In this document: piece after piece, positions 16,198 to 23,009 of the stretch
Numbering within the stretch: position 1 is the stretch's first letter
Layout: every line of letters starts with the position of its first letter
IMG/VR virus record: IMGVR_UViG_3300029264_000336
Coordinates: 1-35,451 of that record
Length of the DNA stretch: 35,451 nt
Strand: one strand, 5' to 3'
Source: a virus
Notes under the pieces: generated by a model
Database searches by the model: none
Told to the model about the DNA's origin: nothing
Seen by the model: only the letters and a program-made list of their open reading frames with translations
Translations under genes and position numbers: made by a program

Positions 16198-17841
16198 TTA
16201 GAAAACGTCGAAGTCGGTCATGCTCGAACCCTGGTTCCCCCAGTCATTTCCGTCACCGCTCAACGGGTCAAAATCAGACGAAGCATCGCCCCCCATTGTG
16301 TCGATTGCGGCGACCGGAAGGGCGAAGGTCAGGATACTTGCGTCGAACAAGTTTGGCGACCGAATACCCTTGGATCGCATCCATACTTTCGACATGAGTT
16401 GCCGACGTTGCTGGCTATCCGTTGGCGAGATAACCGACGCCAACCAATCCGCCTGGAAGTCGTCTTCATCCGGTATGTTTGCCCCGCCTGGGTCTTCCAG
16501 CCATTCCTTTGCCGTCCAGGCCATTTCGGCCCGCCTGTTCTTGTACCGTTCAGGATCAAGCGCCTGTTCCCCGAAGTTGACCGGGACCACGATCCCGACG
16601 CAATCAGGCCATTCGATCAGCTTGTCGTATATCCCGATCCCCAAACCACCAACGTCGATAAACACCTTGATAGGCCGTTCGTTCTTGATGATCCGCCTGA
16701 TCAGCGCCGCGATCTGCATTGTGTTCAGCTTCGACAGCTTTTGCGGGTTGAAGATACGACGGCCCCGACGTCGGACGATCCCGGTCGGGTCACCTGTTTC
16801 GCCTTCACCACCAGGATCGACCCCGATGATCAGTTGCCCGGTGCTTGCCACGTCAGACTTCCGCGCCTTCAGGACGAACTTCCGCTTGATCAAGCTGTTG
16901 CCCGCGCTGGACGATTGGAAGGCTTCGTCAGGCGTTGCGGGGTATTCTTCCTTGAACTGGAAATACCCGTCTTCACCACCACCCAGTTCGATGATCTTCA
17001 TTCGACGCCAGAACATCTGACCATCATTCAGCTTGTAGGCTTCCTGATATTCGGCTTCCGTAATCTCGCCTTCCGGGACCGCCTCTTCATCATACGATAT
17101 TTCGAAATCAGGGGGCGGGGTCCGGCTGTATTCCTCTTGCCAGAACCACGGGACGAAGACGGCGATAAAGTCAGATTGCCCGCGTTCAGCCAGCACCCAC
17201 TGTTTATGAAACACATTGCCGACGCCCTTGGCCGTGCTTTCCAGGATCACTTCCGTCCCAACCGCCAGGGGTACAGCCTGAAGCATCCCGCCCAGGTGGT
17301 CTTCCGCCTTTTCCCAGAACGCGACTTCCGATCCATGCACGTTGGTCAGGGTTGCAGATCGACCCGCGCCCTTCGACCCAGCCGTCGCCACCTGGTAGCG
17401 ACTGTCCAGCTTATCGAAGACCAGTTCTTTCGCGTTGTCCTTGCCCACATAGGGCCGGACGTGAACAGGCGCGTTTGTGTGGTAGCGATCCACCATCCCG
17501 AACAGGTTGTCCGTAGCTTCCGCGCTGTGGGTCAGAATATATGTTTTCTCCCCCTGGTTTTGCGTCGTCTTCCAGTAGAACCGCCCTTCGGTATAGGTGC
17601 TTGCCCCTTGCTGGCGACCCTTCAGGATCATCACCCGGACGTAGCCTACCGCCGCTTTCTGTTCCTCAATCCGCTTGTGAATATACCGCTGCGCCGCGTT
17701 GAACTTGAACGGCACGATCCCCCGCTTCCCCTTTGCGTCAGGCTTTGCCAGCACCTTCAGGCATCGGGGCGCGTAGTATTCGAAGTCATTCTTCAGCCTG
17801 GCCCGGATAGCCTTCACACGCTTGGGGTTTGCTTCGCTCAT
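16198..17841 (-). CDS. terL: Terminase large subunit (packaging ATPase/nuclease)
   Basis: 547 residues from ATG 17841, which overlaps the preceding stop as ATGA; an upstream GTG-type start at 17931 is rejected. ATPase part: a Walker A variant KGRQQGAST at residues 74-82 and a Walker B-like region LTNVHGSEVAFWE at about 165-177. Nuclease part: IIGVDPGGEGETGDPTG around D342 and VFIDVGGLGIGIYD with D396, followed by a late SPNLFDASILTFA segment that supplies a further acidic residue. These are the RNase H-like metal ligands of terminase nucleases. The protein pumps DNA into the prohead through the portal and cuts it. The 'KGRQQGxST' form is common in terminases of alphaproteobacterial prophage-like elements. 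The small subunit is encoded three genes upstream and the iteron-like array lies just downstream. Confidence 0.93.
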   Translation of the reverse strand: MSEANPKRVKAIRARLKNDFEYYAPRCLKVLAKPDAKGKRGIVPFKFNAAQRYIHKRIEEQKAAVGYVRVMILKGRQQGASTYTEGRFYWKTTQNQGEKTYILTHSAEATDNLFGMVDRYHTNAPVHVRPYVGKDNAKELVFDKLDSRYQVATAGSKGAGRSATLTNVHGSEVAFWEKAEDHLGGMLQAVPLAVGTEVILESTAKGVGNVFHKQWVLAERGQSDFIAVFVPWFWQEEYSRTPPPDFEISYDEEAVPEGEITEAEYQEAYKLNDGQMFWRRMKIIELGGGEDGYFQFKEEYPATPDEAFQSSSAGNSLIKRKFVLKARKSDVASTGQLIIGVDPGGEGETGDPTGIVRRRGRRIFNPQKLSKLNTMQIAALIRRIIKNERPIKVFIDVGGLGIGIYDKLIEWPDCVGIVVPVNFGEQALDPERYKNRRAEMAWTAKEWLEDPGGANIPDEDDFQADWLASVISPTDSQQRRQLMSKVWMRSKGIRSPNLFDASILTFALPVAAIDTMGGDASSDFDPLSGDGNDWGNQGSSMTDFDVF

Positions 17842-18035
17842 TTCCAGCCGTTCCTTATGCACATGATCCGGTAGTCCCGGAGGTTGGTTATTTGGTGGAC
17901 AGCGGCCCGTAGGCCGTTGCCCTCTTCCCACATTTCAGTGAGCCGGGCGCGGTAGTGATCGAAGCAGACATTCACGTCGACGTGACGATCACAGGCCCGC
18001 AGTTCGTCCTTTATGCGCTCGACTTCAGGCGTCAT
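17838..18035 (-). CDS. Small hypothetical protein between terminase genes
   Basis: 65 residues, charged and helical, with two cysteines in the first half (LRACDRHVDVNVCFDHYRAR). ATG 18035 follows the TGA of the 28-residue peptide gene without a gap, and its stop overlaps the terminase start as ATGA. The tight packing supports a real translated gene. The family is not recognised. Location between terminase subunits could suggest a packaging accessory role, but nothing in the sequence shows this. Confidence 0.6.
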   Translation of the reverse strand: MTPEVERIKDELRACDRHVDVNVCFDHYRARLTEMWEEGNGLRAAVHQITNLRDYRIMCIRNGWK

Positions 18036-18122
18036 TCAGAACAACTTTTCCGCCAGTATCCACCCAAAGGAAAAGGCGTAGAGCAAGAACCCAACGCCTA
18101 TCACAACACCCGCCCCGGTCAT
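18036..18122 (-). CDS. 28-residue single-pass membrane peptide
   Basis: ATG 18122 opens MTGAGVVIGVGFLLYAFSFG and then WILAEKLF before TGA 18038-18036; an in-frame ATG at 18131 would give 31 residues. Almost the whole peptide is one hydrophobic helix with a charged C-terminal AEKLF. It fills the otherwise unexplained gap between the small-terminase-like gene (stop 18126-18124) and the next start at 18035, with direct stop/start abutment on the downstream side. Function unknown; a lysis-timing or membrane-signalling peptide is possible. Confidence 0.5.
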   Translation of the reverse strand: MTGAGVVIGVGFLLYAFSFGWILAEKLF

Positions 18123-18123
18123 G

Positions 18124-18399
18124 TTATTCATCATCATCGTCCAGGCTTGCGATCCAGTCTTCATGTGACATTTCTGTCGTTGCGACGTGGGCTTCGACGT
18201 TCGCCAGCTTGGGAAGACGATAGGGCAAAAGCAGCTTGGCCGCTTCGAACTGGCGGTCGGTGATCTTGTTGTTGCCTTCCAGCCCGTGCATCACACGAAC
18301 GACCAGTTCTTCAGGCGACGGCCTTTCTTCCGACCCGTCGAACATGCTGGCGAAGTTGCTTGCCGCTTCCTTCTTGCGCGGGCTGATCCCCTTAGACAT
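18124..18399 (-). CDS. Putative terminase small subunit
   Basis: 91 residues. The core ITDRQFEAAKLLLPYRLPKL followed by a short linker and SHEDWIASLDDDDE matches small proteins found before terminase large subunits ('m..aA+aLlPYrhPKL..ve'). In podoviruses these act as DNA-recognition subunits. The acidic tail is common in such proteins and may contact the large subunit. The N-terminus is basic (MSKGISPRKKEAAS). Start ATG 18399 overlaps the stop of the preceding gene by several bases. No clear helix-turn-helix is visible, so the assignment depends on the core pattern and synteny. Confidence 0.6.
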   Translation of the reverse strand: MSKGISPRKKEAASNFASMFDGSEERPSPEELVVRVMHGLEGNNKITDRQFEAAKLLLPYRLPKLANVEAHVATTEMSHEDWIASLDDDDE

Positions 18400-18574
18400 T
18401 GGCTTCGTTCTCCTTCTTGATCATTTCGTCAGCGATGGCGAAGGCGTGTCGCGCCGCGTCTTCCATCGAATGGGCGTACCCGTGGCAGTTCGACCCAGGG
18501 TTTGCCAGTAGGCCAGTTAGGGCAGCGCAAGCATACTCACGCCGCCGCTTTTTCCGTTCTTCATCCATGAGCAT
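18392..18574 (-). CDS. Small hypothetical protein
   Basis: 60 residues from ATG 18574 (MLMDEERKKRRREYACAALT), chosen because GGGGG lies five bases upstream; ATG 18568 would remove two residues. A basic, Arg-rich N-terminus is followed by a helical segment with YAHSMEDAARHAFAIADEMI. It overlaps the cysteine-rich gene before it by 14 nt and the terminase-like gene after it by 8 nt. No family recognised. Confidence 0.55.
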   Translation of the reverse strand: MLMDEERKKRRREYACAALTGLLANPGSNCHGYAHSMEDAARHAFAIADEMIKKENEANV

Positions 18575-18773
18575 TTGCGCCCCCTTTGTTGTGGTATTCA
18601 TAGGCGCGACCGCAGTTGATGCAGTCGCCTTGTGCTTGCAGGTCTGGACGGTAGCGCGGGCATTGCCCAGCGCCTTCCGTCGCTTCACGCCCCAGGCCGT
18701 CACACGAAGGGCAGTCAGCCCCGTTGATCCAGCCCAGGCCGTGGCATCCGGTGCATTGGCGGGTATTGCTCAT
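18561..18773 (-). CDS. Small zinc-binding protein with DnaJ-like CxxCxG motifs
   Basis: 70 residues with two zinc-type motifs. The first is C7-x2-C10-x-G paired with C21-x2-C24-x-G, as in the zinc centre of DnaJ. The second is C38 with C51-x2-C54-G and H61 (CINCGRAYEYH), a pattern of many small phage proteins. It probably folds around one or two zinc ions and may bind nucleic acid or protein. ATG 18773 forms an ATGA overlap with the preceding stop. No enzymatic residues seen. Confidence 0.65.
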   Translation of the reverse strand: MSNTRQCTGCHGLGWINGADCPSCDGLGREATEGAGQCPRYRPDLQAQGDCINCGRAYEYHNKGGANAHG

Positions 18774-19210
18774 GACGCCACCCCGAACGCTTCCACGACC
18801 TGGCCCGCGTAGTGCGCTTGGGCCGCAGCTTTTAGCGGCTCGATATCATCGTCGCGGTGATTGCCCACCAGTTGCTGCGACGTTGAACGCACATGCTGCC
18901 ACCAACGCACATCATCGCACGAAACGAAATCAAGATAAGCCCCGGTGAAATCGTCAGTGTCGTCGCAGATGAAATACCCGCCACCTTTCACCAATGCCCG
19001 CGATAGGACAGGCTCACCGTTGAGAGGGTGATCTTCCCACTCAAGCGGCATCACCATGCCCGGCAGCGCGGCGATGATCGCGTCAGCCCGTGATAAGTGC
19101 TTGCAGCGGGTGTGTTCACCAGCGTTTAAAATGTCGCATGAAGCGCCCCCGTCCCGTGACACCTCAAGATCAAGCAACGCCTGTGCCATCTTTTCGCGAA
19201 GTTCATTCAT
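18770..19210 (-). CDS. Accessory phage protein of unknown function
   Basis: 146 residues from ATG 19210, which overlaps the preceding stop as ATGA; a longer frame to 19321 is not needed. It contains a helical N-terminus (MNELREKMAQALLDL), SRADAIIAALPGMVMPLEWE, and an apparent beta-rich part with GGGYFICDDTDDFTGAYLDF. Proteins with 'adaIiaaLPgMv.pLeW' segments are frequent accessory genes in phages and prophages of Alphaproteobacteria and lack a known role. Several Cys and His residues (CKH, CDD) are present without a clean zinc motif. Confidence 0.6.
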   Translation of the reverse strand: MNELREKMAQALLDLEVSRDGGASCDILNAGEHTRCKHLSRADAIIAALPGMVMPLEWEDHPLNGEPVLSRALVKGGGYFICDDTDDFTGAYLDFVSCDDVRWWQHVRSTSQQLVGNHRDDDIEPLKAAAQAHYAGQVVEAFGVAS

Positions 19211-19515
19211 GACGCCACCCGCGCCGCAAGCATCGCGTCGGCTTGAGCGTAAGCCCATTGTGCGCGGTTCAGTATCGCCTTTGGGTCGGACAAATCCCCA
19301 CTTGATCCCATTGGCATCCACGTTCCTACAGCGCCAAGCGCCAGGCCCGCGAAGTAATCCCGAAGCGTCATGCCCCAGTCAGTATCCACCCCGTCAGATA
19401 CCGGGAAGGCAGAGCCGCCCCAGTCCTGTTCAGGCTTGGCAAGCTGGCCGCGCAGTTCAGTAATCATCCGCTGCGCTTCCGACAGCGTGTTCGGCATGTG
19501 GTCTGGTGTGGTCAT
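19207..19515 (-). CDS. Conserved phage protein ('GGSAFP...GMTLRDYFA' family)
   Basis: 102 residues from ATG 19515, with AGGAGA seven bases upstream. The central WGGSAFPVSDGVDTDWGMTL then RDYFAGLAL is the signature of a widespread short phage protein family of unknown function. The C-terminus is a helix (RAQWAYAQADAMLAARVAS) also typical of it. It is the first gene after the intergenic stretch 19516-19650 and probably heads the long leftward late transcript. Confidence 0.68.
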   Translation of the reverse strand: MTTPDHMPNTLSEAQRMITELRGQLAKPEQDWGGSAFPVSDGVDTDWGMTLRDYFAGLALGAVGTWMPMGSSGDLSDPKAILNRAQWAYAQADAMLAARVAS

Positions 19516-19650
19516 AATGGTATCTCCTGACTGTGGTTTTTGTGTGCGATAGTGTTGCATAAATGCTTACAACCCCCCCTTAAACACCAACCTTGCTACA
19601 ACGGTGCGCGGGGGATTTGGGTTTATTTGCTAGAGGTTTTGCCCCTGTTT
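19516..19650 (-). promoter_or_regulatory. Intergenic control region ahead of the late leftward genes
   Basis: Non-coding gap of 135 nt between the helix-turn-helix gene and the first late gene. It is more AT-rich in its right part and contains an imperfect dyad around 19553-19571 (GTTGCAT AA ATGCTTAC on the plus strand). I see no convincing -35/-10 pair. A regulated late promoter or antiterminator target is expected here because the next downstream gap of comparable size lies beyond the terminase. Confidence 0.4.
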
Positions 19651-19905
19651 TTACAATAGCCCCTTGATTTGGTCGACGGTGCTAGGGTGATCAACGCTTT
19701 CCTGAAGGGGCGCATAGCCGTCGCGATATGTGCGCGAGGGGGTAACGCGGAAGCGGGAAGACCAGCCTTTTGCCTGGCAAACCCGGACGGCAGCGCGGTA
19801 GCTGATGCCCAGTTCGGTTGCGGCTTCGCGCAGGGTCAAATCCCATGATTGCGCTTCGGATAGCGCCCAGATACGAAAGGCGATTGCTTCGGAACGTGGC
19901 GTCAT
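19651..19905 (-). CDS. Small helix-turn-helix protein, putative late regulator
   Basis: 84 residues. DLTLREAATELGISYRAAVR followed by VCQAKGW is a classic helix-turn-helix: a helix, the ELGIS turn and a recognition helix. It is the last gene of the leftward early operon, directly before the late control region, the place of antiterminators or late activators such as lambda Q, so I infer late-gene control. ATG 19905 forms an ATGA overlap with the preceding stop. The C-terminal part is polar without a known domain. Confidence 0.7.
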   Translation of the reverse strand: MTPRSEAIAFRIWALSEAQSWDLTLREAATELGISYRAAVRVCQAKGWSSRFRVTPSRTYRDGYAPLQESVDHPSTVDQIKGLL

Positions 19906-20507
19906 TGGATACGCCCCCGATCCTGCATTTTGTGTTTGGCGTCTCGATCTTCCCCGATCAGGTCGGGATTGCGCACATTGAAGTGATGCCAGACTTTGAC
20001 GATCATGAGGCGTTCGCGCTGGCCCAGGGCTTCCCAGGGCTTGCCGTGGATAATGGCCGAGGGGAGGTAGTTTGCGCTGGCGGTATCCTGCGAGGCGAAG
20101 GGGGTTCCTGCCCCTTTTTTGGACCCGCCCACGGCCTGGGATTGCCGCTTGTGTTCGTCTTGCATCATGCGACGGCCCTTATCTTCCCACCAGGCGGCAG
20201 AGCGGCGAAGGGCTTCCTCAACCGTCATTCCGGTATCAAGCCGAAATTCCTTACCGCCGATCAGGATGATCTGTTCGTTTGTCGGTTTAACGACCCCGTT
20301 GACTTCAGCCGGGGGAACCTGGAAGCGCATTTCTGCCCCGCAATCACACTGGAATTTTTCTTCGAAGGCGTAGGACTTCTTGATCGTCTCATACCAGGCG
20401 TTGCAGCTTGTGCATTTGCTTTGGAGAACCCCTGCGCTTTCCCGTCGACGCTCAAAGAGTTCAGACGCTTCCGGCGTTAGGGGTTGCAGGTCAGGTTTAT
20501 CTGTCAT
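19902..20507 (-). CDS. Zinc-ribbon protein of unknown function in replication operon
   Basis: 201 residues. A zinc-ribbon-like pair lies near the N-terminus: C32-x2-C35 (CTSC) and C54-x-C56 (CDC). A helical segment with two Trp (ALRRSAAWWEDKGRRMMQDE) follows, then a Ser/Gly/Gln linker and a C-terminal LMIVKVWHHFNVRNPDLIGE. The zinc ribbon suggests nucleic-acid binding. Its place after the replication initiator and helicase-loader-like genes suggests a DNA-metabolism role. I do not recognise the family. ATG 20507 lies inside the last codons of the 58-residue gene before it (11-nt overlap). Confidence 0.65.
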   Translation of the reverse strand: MTDKPDLQPLTPEASELFERRRESAGVLQSKCTSCNAWYETIKKSYAFEEKFQCDCGAEMRFQVPPAEVNGVVKPTNEQIILIGGKEFRLDTGMTVEEALRRSAAWWEDKGRRMMQDEHKRQSQAVGGSKKGAGTPFASQDTASANYLPSAIIHGKPWEALGQRERLMIVKVWHHFNVRNPDLIGEDRDAKHKMQDRGRIQ

Positions 20508-20673
20508 TTTTGAACCCTTTGATGAAATGAAGCCCGGCTTCGATCAGGAGGAAGCACAAGGCCAGGTGGATCAGGCCCGAACCGTAGCCATGTTGGTCAA
20601 TCGTGTCCCCTACTTGCTCGGAAAGCCAGAAAGGGATTGAGCCGACAAGGCTATCGCGAACGAGCCTGATCAT
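20497..20673 (-). CDS. 58-residue putative membrane protein
   Basis: ATG 20673 follows the preceding TAA (20677-20675) with one base between. The product begins MIRLVRDSLVGSIPFWLSEQ and has a C-terminal hydrophobic helix (GSGLIHLALCFLLIEAGLHF) followed by a basic IKGFKNDR tail. The stop TAA 20499-20497 lies inside the start of the next gene. It fills a gap of about 165 nt in an otherwise gap-free operon, which supports coding. Single-pass inner-membrane protein of unknown role. Confidence 0.6.
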   Translation of the reverse strand: MIRLVRDSLVGSIPFWLSEQVGDTIDQHGYGSGLIHLALCFLLIEAGLHFIKGFKNDR

Positions 20674-20674
20674 T

Positions 20675-20902
20675 TTATTCCGGATCTTTGGTGCTGGTTT
20701 CGGAAGTTTCTGGCGTGGCTTCCCCGAAATCGTAAGAGCCTACGCGGGCCGAAACCTCTTCGGTGAAGGTGAAGCCAGCCGCTTTTGCCGCCTTTTTCAG
20801 TTCGTCCAGCTTGCGGGCAGCGTTGCCCACGTCCTCAAAATCGCCTGGATTTACCGGAAGTGCCATGTCCATACGAATACGCATTGCTGTTGATCGTGCC
20901 AT
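20675..20902 (-). CDS. Small hypothetical protein
   Basis: 75 residues. A short N-terminal strand-like stretch (RIRMDMALPVNPGDFEDVG) is followed by a basic helix (AARKLDELKKAAKAAGFTFT) and an acidic Ser/Thr/Glu tail. ATG 20902 abuts the preceding TAA (20905-20903), which supports coupled translation. No family recognised; the fold could be a small nucleic-acid or partner-binding domain. Confidence 0.55.
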   Translation of the reverse strand: MARSTAMRIRMDMALPVNPGDFEDVGNAARKLDELKKAAKAAGFTFTEEVSARVGSYDFGEATPETSETSTKDPE

Positions 20903-21475
20903 TTAGTCGTTCCTTTGTGTGTTGCCGCCTATGGAAATTCCTTCCGCTTTCAGCACGTCCATAGGCGATAAATCACCGTGCTTGTCGCGGAACGCTTGAC
21001 GGGATGCAGCGCGTTCGGCCTCTTCCCGTTGTTCCTGTTCGCGCCGATCATGTTCAGCAACCATACGCCGGGCGATTGATCGCGCCGCGTTCAGCTTGCC
21101 CATGATGGCTTCACATTGTTCGTTTATTTCGGCCCGTGTGGGCAAGAATTTGCTCTTTAGGGTCAGTTGATCGACCGCCGCCGCGCCGACATGGGCGGGG
21201 AATTTGTTTAGGACCGAGACGATCCCCCGCGAGTAGATTTGCGGGTCTTCTACCGCGTGGCGAGGGTATGACCCCAGGAGAACTTCCGCCGCACGTTTCG
21301 CCTGTTCGGTATCGCAAGGCACAGCCGCTTGATCCAGGCCCGCGATCATCCCGCCGAGTTCTGACCGGGGGACCAGCGACCAGGTTTGCGAGGGCTGGCC
21401 CATGTTGGCGATCAGACCTTCGACGGCCTGGCGATCAAGCGCGGTGCTTTTCGGGAGTGCAATTTCGTTTCCCAT
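20903..21475 (-). CDS. Helicase-loader-like replication protein
   Basis: 190 residues. The segment AAEVLLGSYPRHAVEDPQIY ... VLNKFPAHVGAAAVDQLTLK ... FLPTRAEINEQCEAIM follows a pattern of phage replication proteins encoded after an initiator gene ('LLgsYP.....dp..Y..a....L..yP..vv..A........flPt.aEl...c'). I compare these to lambda P-type helicase loaders. The C-terminal half is a long charged coiled coil (RRMVAEHDRREQEQREEAER). It directly follows the initiator gene (TGA 21479-21477, one base, ATG 21475). No DNA polymerase or helicase is encoded here, so recruitment of host DnaB fits. Function is inferred. Confidence 0.6.
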   Translation of the reverse strand: MGNEIALPKSTALDRQAVEGLIANMGQPSQTWSLVPRSELGGMIAGLDQAAVPCDTEQAKRAAEVLLGSYPRHAVEDPQIYSRGIVSVLNKFPAHVGAAAVDQLTLKSKFLPTRAEINEQCEAIMGKLNAARSIARRMVAEHDRREQEQREEAERAASRQAFRDKHGDLSPMDVLKAEGISIGGNTQRND

Positions 21476-21476
21476 T

Positions 21477-22349
21477 TCAAATCCCTCTAATGGCTTTCAT
21501 TGTGTCCGAGCCGCCGCCAGTTGCGCCGCCTTCGCTTCGATACGGTTGGTAAGACCGCTCCATCACTTTGTTCAGGCTTTTCGGCTGAAGAAGGAAATCG
21601 AATGACGCCTTCCAGCTTTTGCCTTTGACCCGACCGCAAAGAAAATCACTATCAGCCACGTTATGGACGGCGATCTTCCAGCCTTCAATTCCGCCCAATT
21701 CCTTCAGGCGTTCGGCCAGCTTCTTCCGGCGATCCGCCGACTTGGATTGAACCAGGGGCAAGCCTTCTTTTGCCGCCATTTCGCCCCAGATTGCGACGGC
21801 CTCTTCGAACGGGTCTGAATTTTCCTCTGAAGGGATCAGATCGAACTGTTCCCCCACACCCCCTTGTGTGTCCTCTCTGTCTGTCTTGTCTGTCTGTCTG
21901 TCTGTCTTGTTACGCGGTAGATCATCAGACTGATCATCAGGAAATTCCCGACTGATAATCAGATCAATTTCCGCCTGTTTCTTGCCGTTGAACTTGAGTT
22001 CCCGACGACGACGGGAGATTGCAGCGCCACGTTGACGGGCCGACATGCGACCGATGCTATCGCGAAGACGGCCTTCCGTTGAGTGAACCAGGACGCCACC
22101 TTCGACAACCGTGACCTTTTCCAGTTCAGACAGGAGTTCGACCGCTTCTTCATACACTTCCAGCGGAACCTTGCACCGCATGGCGTTGCGTTTGGCCGAC
22201 CCCGAAACCACGGGATCAGCCTTTTCATAAGCGATCAGGCAAAGCCGGAAGAATACAAACTCCGTCATGGCGTCCAGTTCAGCGGTTCCAGCCATCCAGC
22301 GGGCGGGTTCAAATTTGATCCAATCGGGTCTTGCTTGATCGTTTGCCAT
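21477..22349 (-). CDS. DUF1376-like replication initiator (lambda O-like role)
   Basis: 290 residues from ATG 22349 (MANDQARPDWIKFEPARWMA), one base after the preceding TAA; a longer frame to 22427 overlaps the previous gene. The N-terminal ~90 residues (WMAGTAELDAMTEFVFFRLC ... CKVPLEVYEEAVELLSELEK) match DUF1376-type winged-helix domains of phage replication initiators. A basic stretch (ISRRRRELKFNGKK) and a low-complexity linker KTDRQTDKTDRED follow. The C-terminal domain (FEEAVAIWGEMAAKEGLPLV ... WKASFDFLLQPKSLNKVMER) resembles DnaD/loader-interacting tails ('W...fdfLl...nl.kvleG'). The DNA coding for the linker holds TGTC repeats and iteron-like 9-mers, recalling lambda ori inside gene O. 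Confidence 0.75.
   Translation of the reverse strand: MANDQARPDWIKFEPARWMAGTAELDAMTEFVFFRLCLIAYEKADPVVSGSAKRNAMRCKVPLEVYEEAVELLSELEKVTVVEGGVLVHSTEGRLRDSIGRMSARQRGAAISRRRRELKFNGKKQAEIDLIISREFPDDQSDDLPRNKTDRQTDKTDREDTQGGVGEQFDLIPSEENSDPFEEAVAIWGEMAAKEGLPLVQSKSADRRKKLAERLKELGGIEGWKIAVHNVADSDFLCGRVKGKSWKASFDFLLQPKSLNKVMERSYQPYRSEGGATGGGSDTMKAIRGI
21871..21962. repeat. Candidate replication origin: TGTC repeats plus iterons inside the initiator gene
   Basis: TGTC tetranucleotide runs (about 21877-21908) are followed by iteron-like 9-mers GATCATCAG (21920), GATCATCAG (21932) and GATAATCAG (21954). The last two share the longer form ACTGATNATCAG. The block lies in the linker-coding part of the putative initiator gene, as lambda ori lies within O. 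Bases 21899-21932 are nearly identical (32/34) to 16055-16088. Confidence 0.6.
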
Positions 22350-22350
22350 T

Positions 22351-22671
22351 TTATTGCCTTCCAGGGAGACGACTTGCGAGGGCTTCCAGGTCTTGCGAGG
22401 AAGAACCCCCGCCGCCTTTTGCTTCACGATAAGCCCGACGTTCCCGAACTACGCTTTGTTTGATCATTTCCAGGGCTACCCGCCCCGGCGTCTTGTTCGA
22501 AACCTGGCAAACCCAGGCAAGGACTTCCTGATCACGCTTGGGAAGAAGTTCCATGAGCGCCCCAGCGATCCGCTTTTGCGCCCGGTCTTCCAGGCGGTCG
22601 CGAATGGCCCGTCTTTGCTTCGCGAGTTCATCCGCCGCCCGGTCCTGTTCAGCGTAGTCTTCACTCGCCAT
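22351..22671 (-). CDS. Small basic helical protein before the initiator
   Basis: 106 residues from ATG 22671, overlapping the previous gene by 11 nt; an in-frame GTG/ATG upstream (22683) is possible. It is rich in Arg, Glu and Ala. The segment KRIAGALMELLPKRDQEVLA is followed by CQVSNKTPGRVALEMIKQSV, which could be a helix-turn-helix or ribbon-helix-helix-like domain, then a basic helix and Gly/Ser-rich tail. Its position suggests a role in replication or in control of that operon. Not a recognised family. Confidence 0.55.
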   Translation of the reverse strand: MASEDYAEQDRAADELAKQRRAIRDRLEDRAQKRIAGALMELLPKRDQEVLAWVCQVSNKTPGRVALEMIKQSVVRERRAYREAKGGGGSSSQDLEALASRLPGRQ

Positions 22672-22996
22672 CGGTCGCACCATCGGGGTTGCCTTCGAAC
22701 AGATCACCCTGGGCCGAGACAGGAAGCCCAATGGCTTCGCGGACGATATCATATGCGATATCAAACCCTTCGCGCTTGTCCGGGTCCATATTCATATACT
22801 GCATAGCCATGTTGAGCGCCTTCTTGTGGACGCCCTTGGCTTCCAGGTCAGACTTCACCGCAGCGATTGCTTGGTTTGCCGCAGTTCGGTCTTCAATATG
22901 GCCGTTGATTTGCTTGACGCCTTTGGAAATATCTTCCTTCAGCTTTGTGATATTGGAACCAGCTTGAGCCAGCCCGGCAGTCTCTTCTTTCGCCAT
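22661..22996 (-). CDS. GapR-like (DUF2312-like) helical protein
   Basis: 111 residues. ITKLKEDISKGVKQINGHIE, IAAVKSDLEAKGVHKKALNM and REGFDIAYDIVREAIGLP form a helical layout like 'I.rLe.ei......I.....ea.s.GfdkkAl..vi...' of GapR/DUF2312 proteins. Those bind overtwisted DNA in Alphaproteobacteria. The C-terminal extension (SAQGDLFEGNPDGATDGE) is acidic. Phage copies commonly sit in replication operons. ATG 22996 has AAGGGG seven bases upstream. The match is distant: one should expect a coiled-coil DNA-binding or architectural role rather than certain GapR activity. Confidence 0.55.
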   Translation of the reverse strand: MAKEETAGLAQAGSNITKLKEDISKGVKQINGHIEDRTAANQAIAAVKSDLEAKGVHKKALNMAMQYMNMDPDKREGFDIAYDIVREAIGLPVSAQGDLFEGNPDGATDGE

Positions 22997-23009
22997 CGTT
23001 ATTCCCCTT

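Noticed and set aside
16399-17874. Long plus-strand open frame (491 codons) opposite the terminase
   Set aside because: It lies antisense to an obvious terminase with intact motifs. In GC-rich DNA such antisense frames are expected, and its translation is Arg/His/Pro-rich without recognisable domains.
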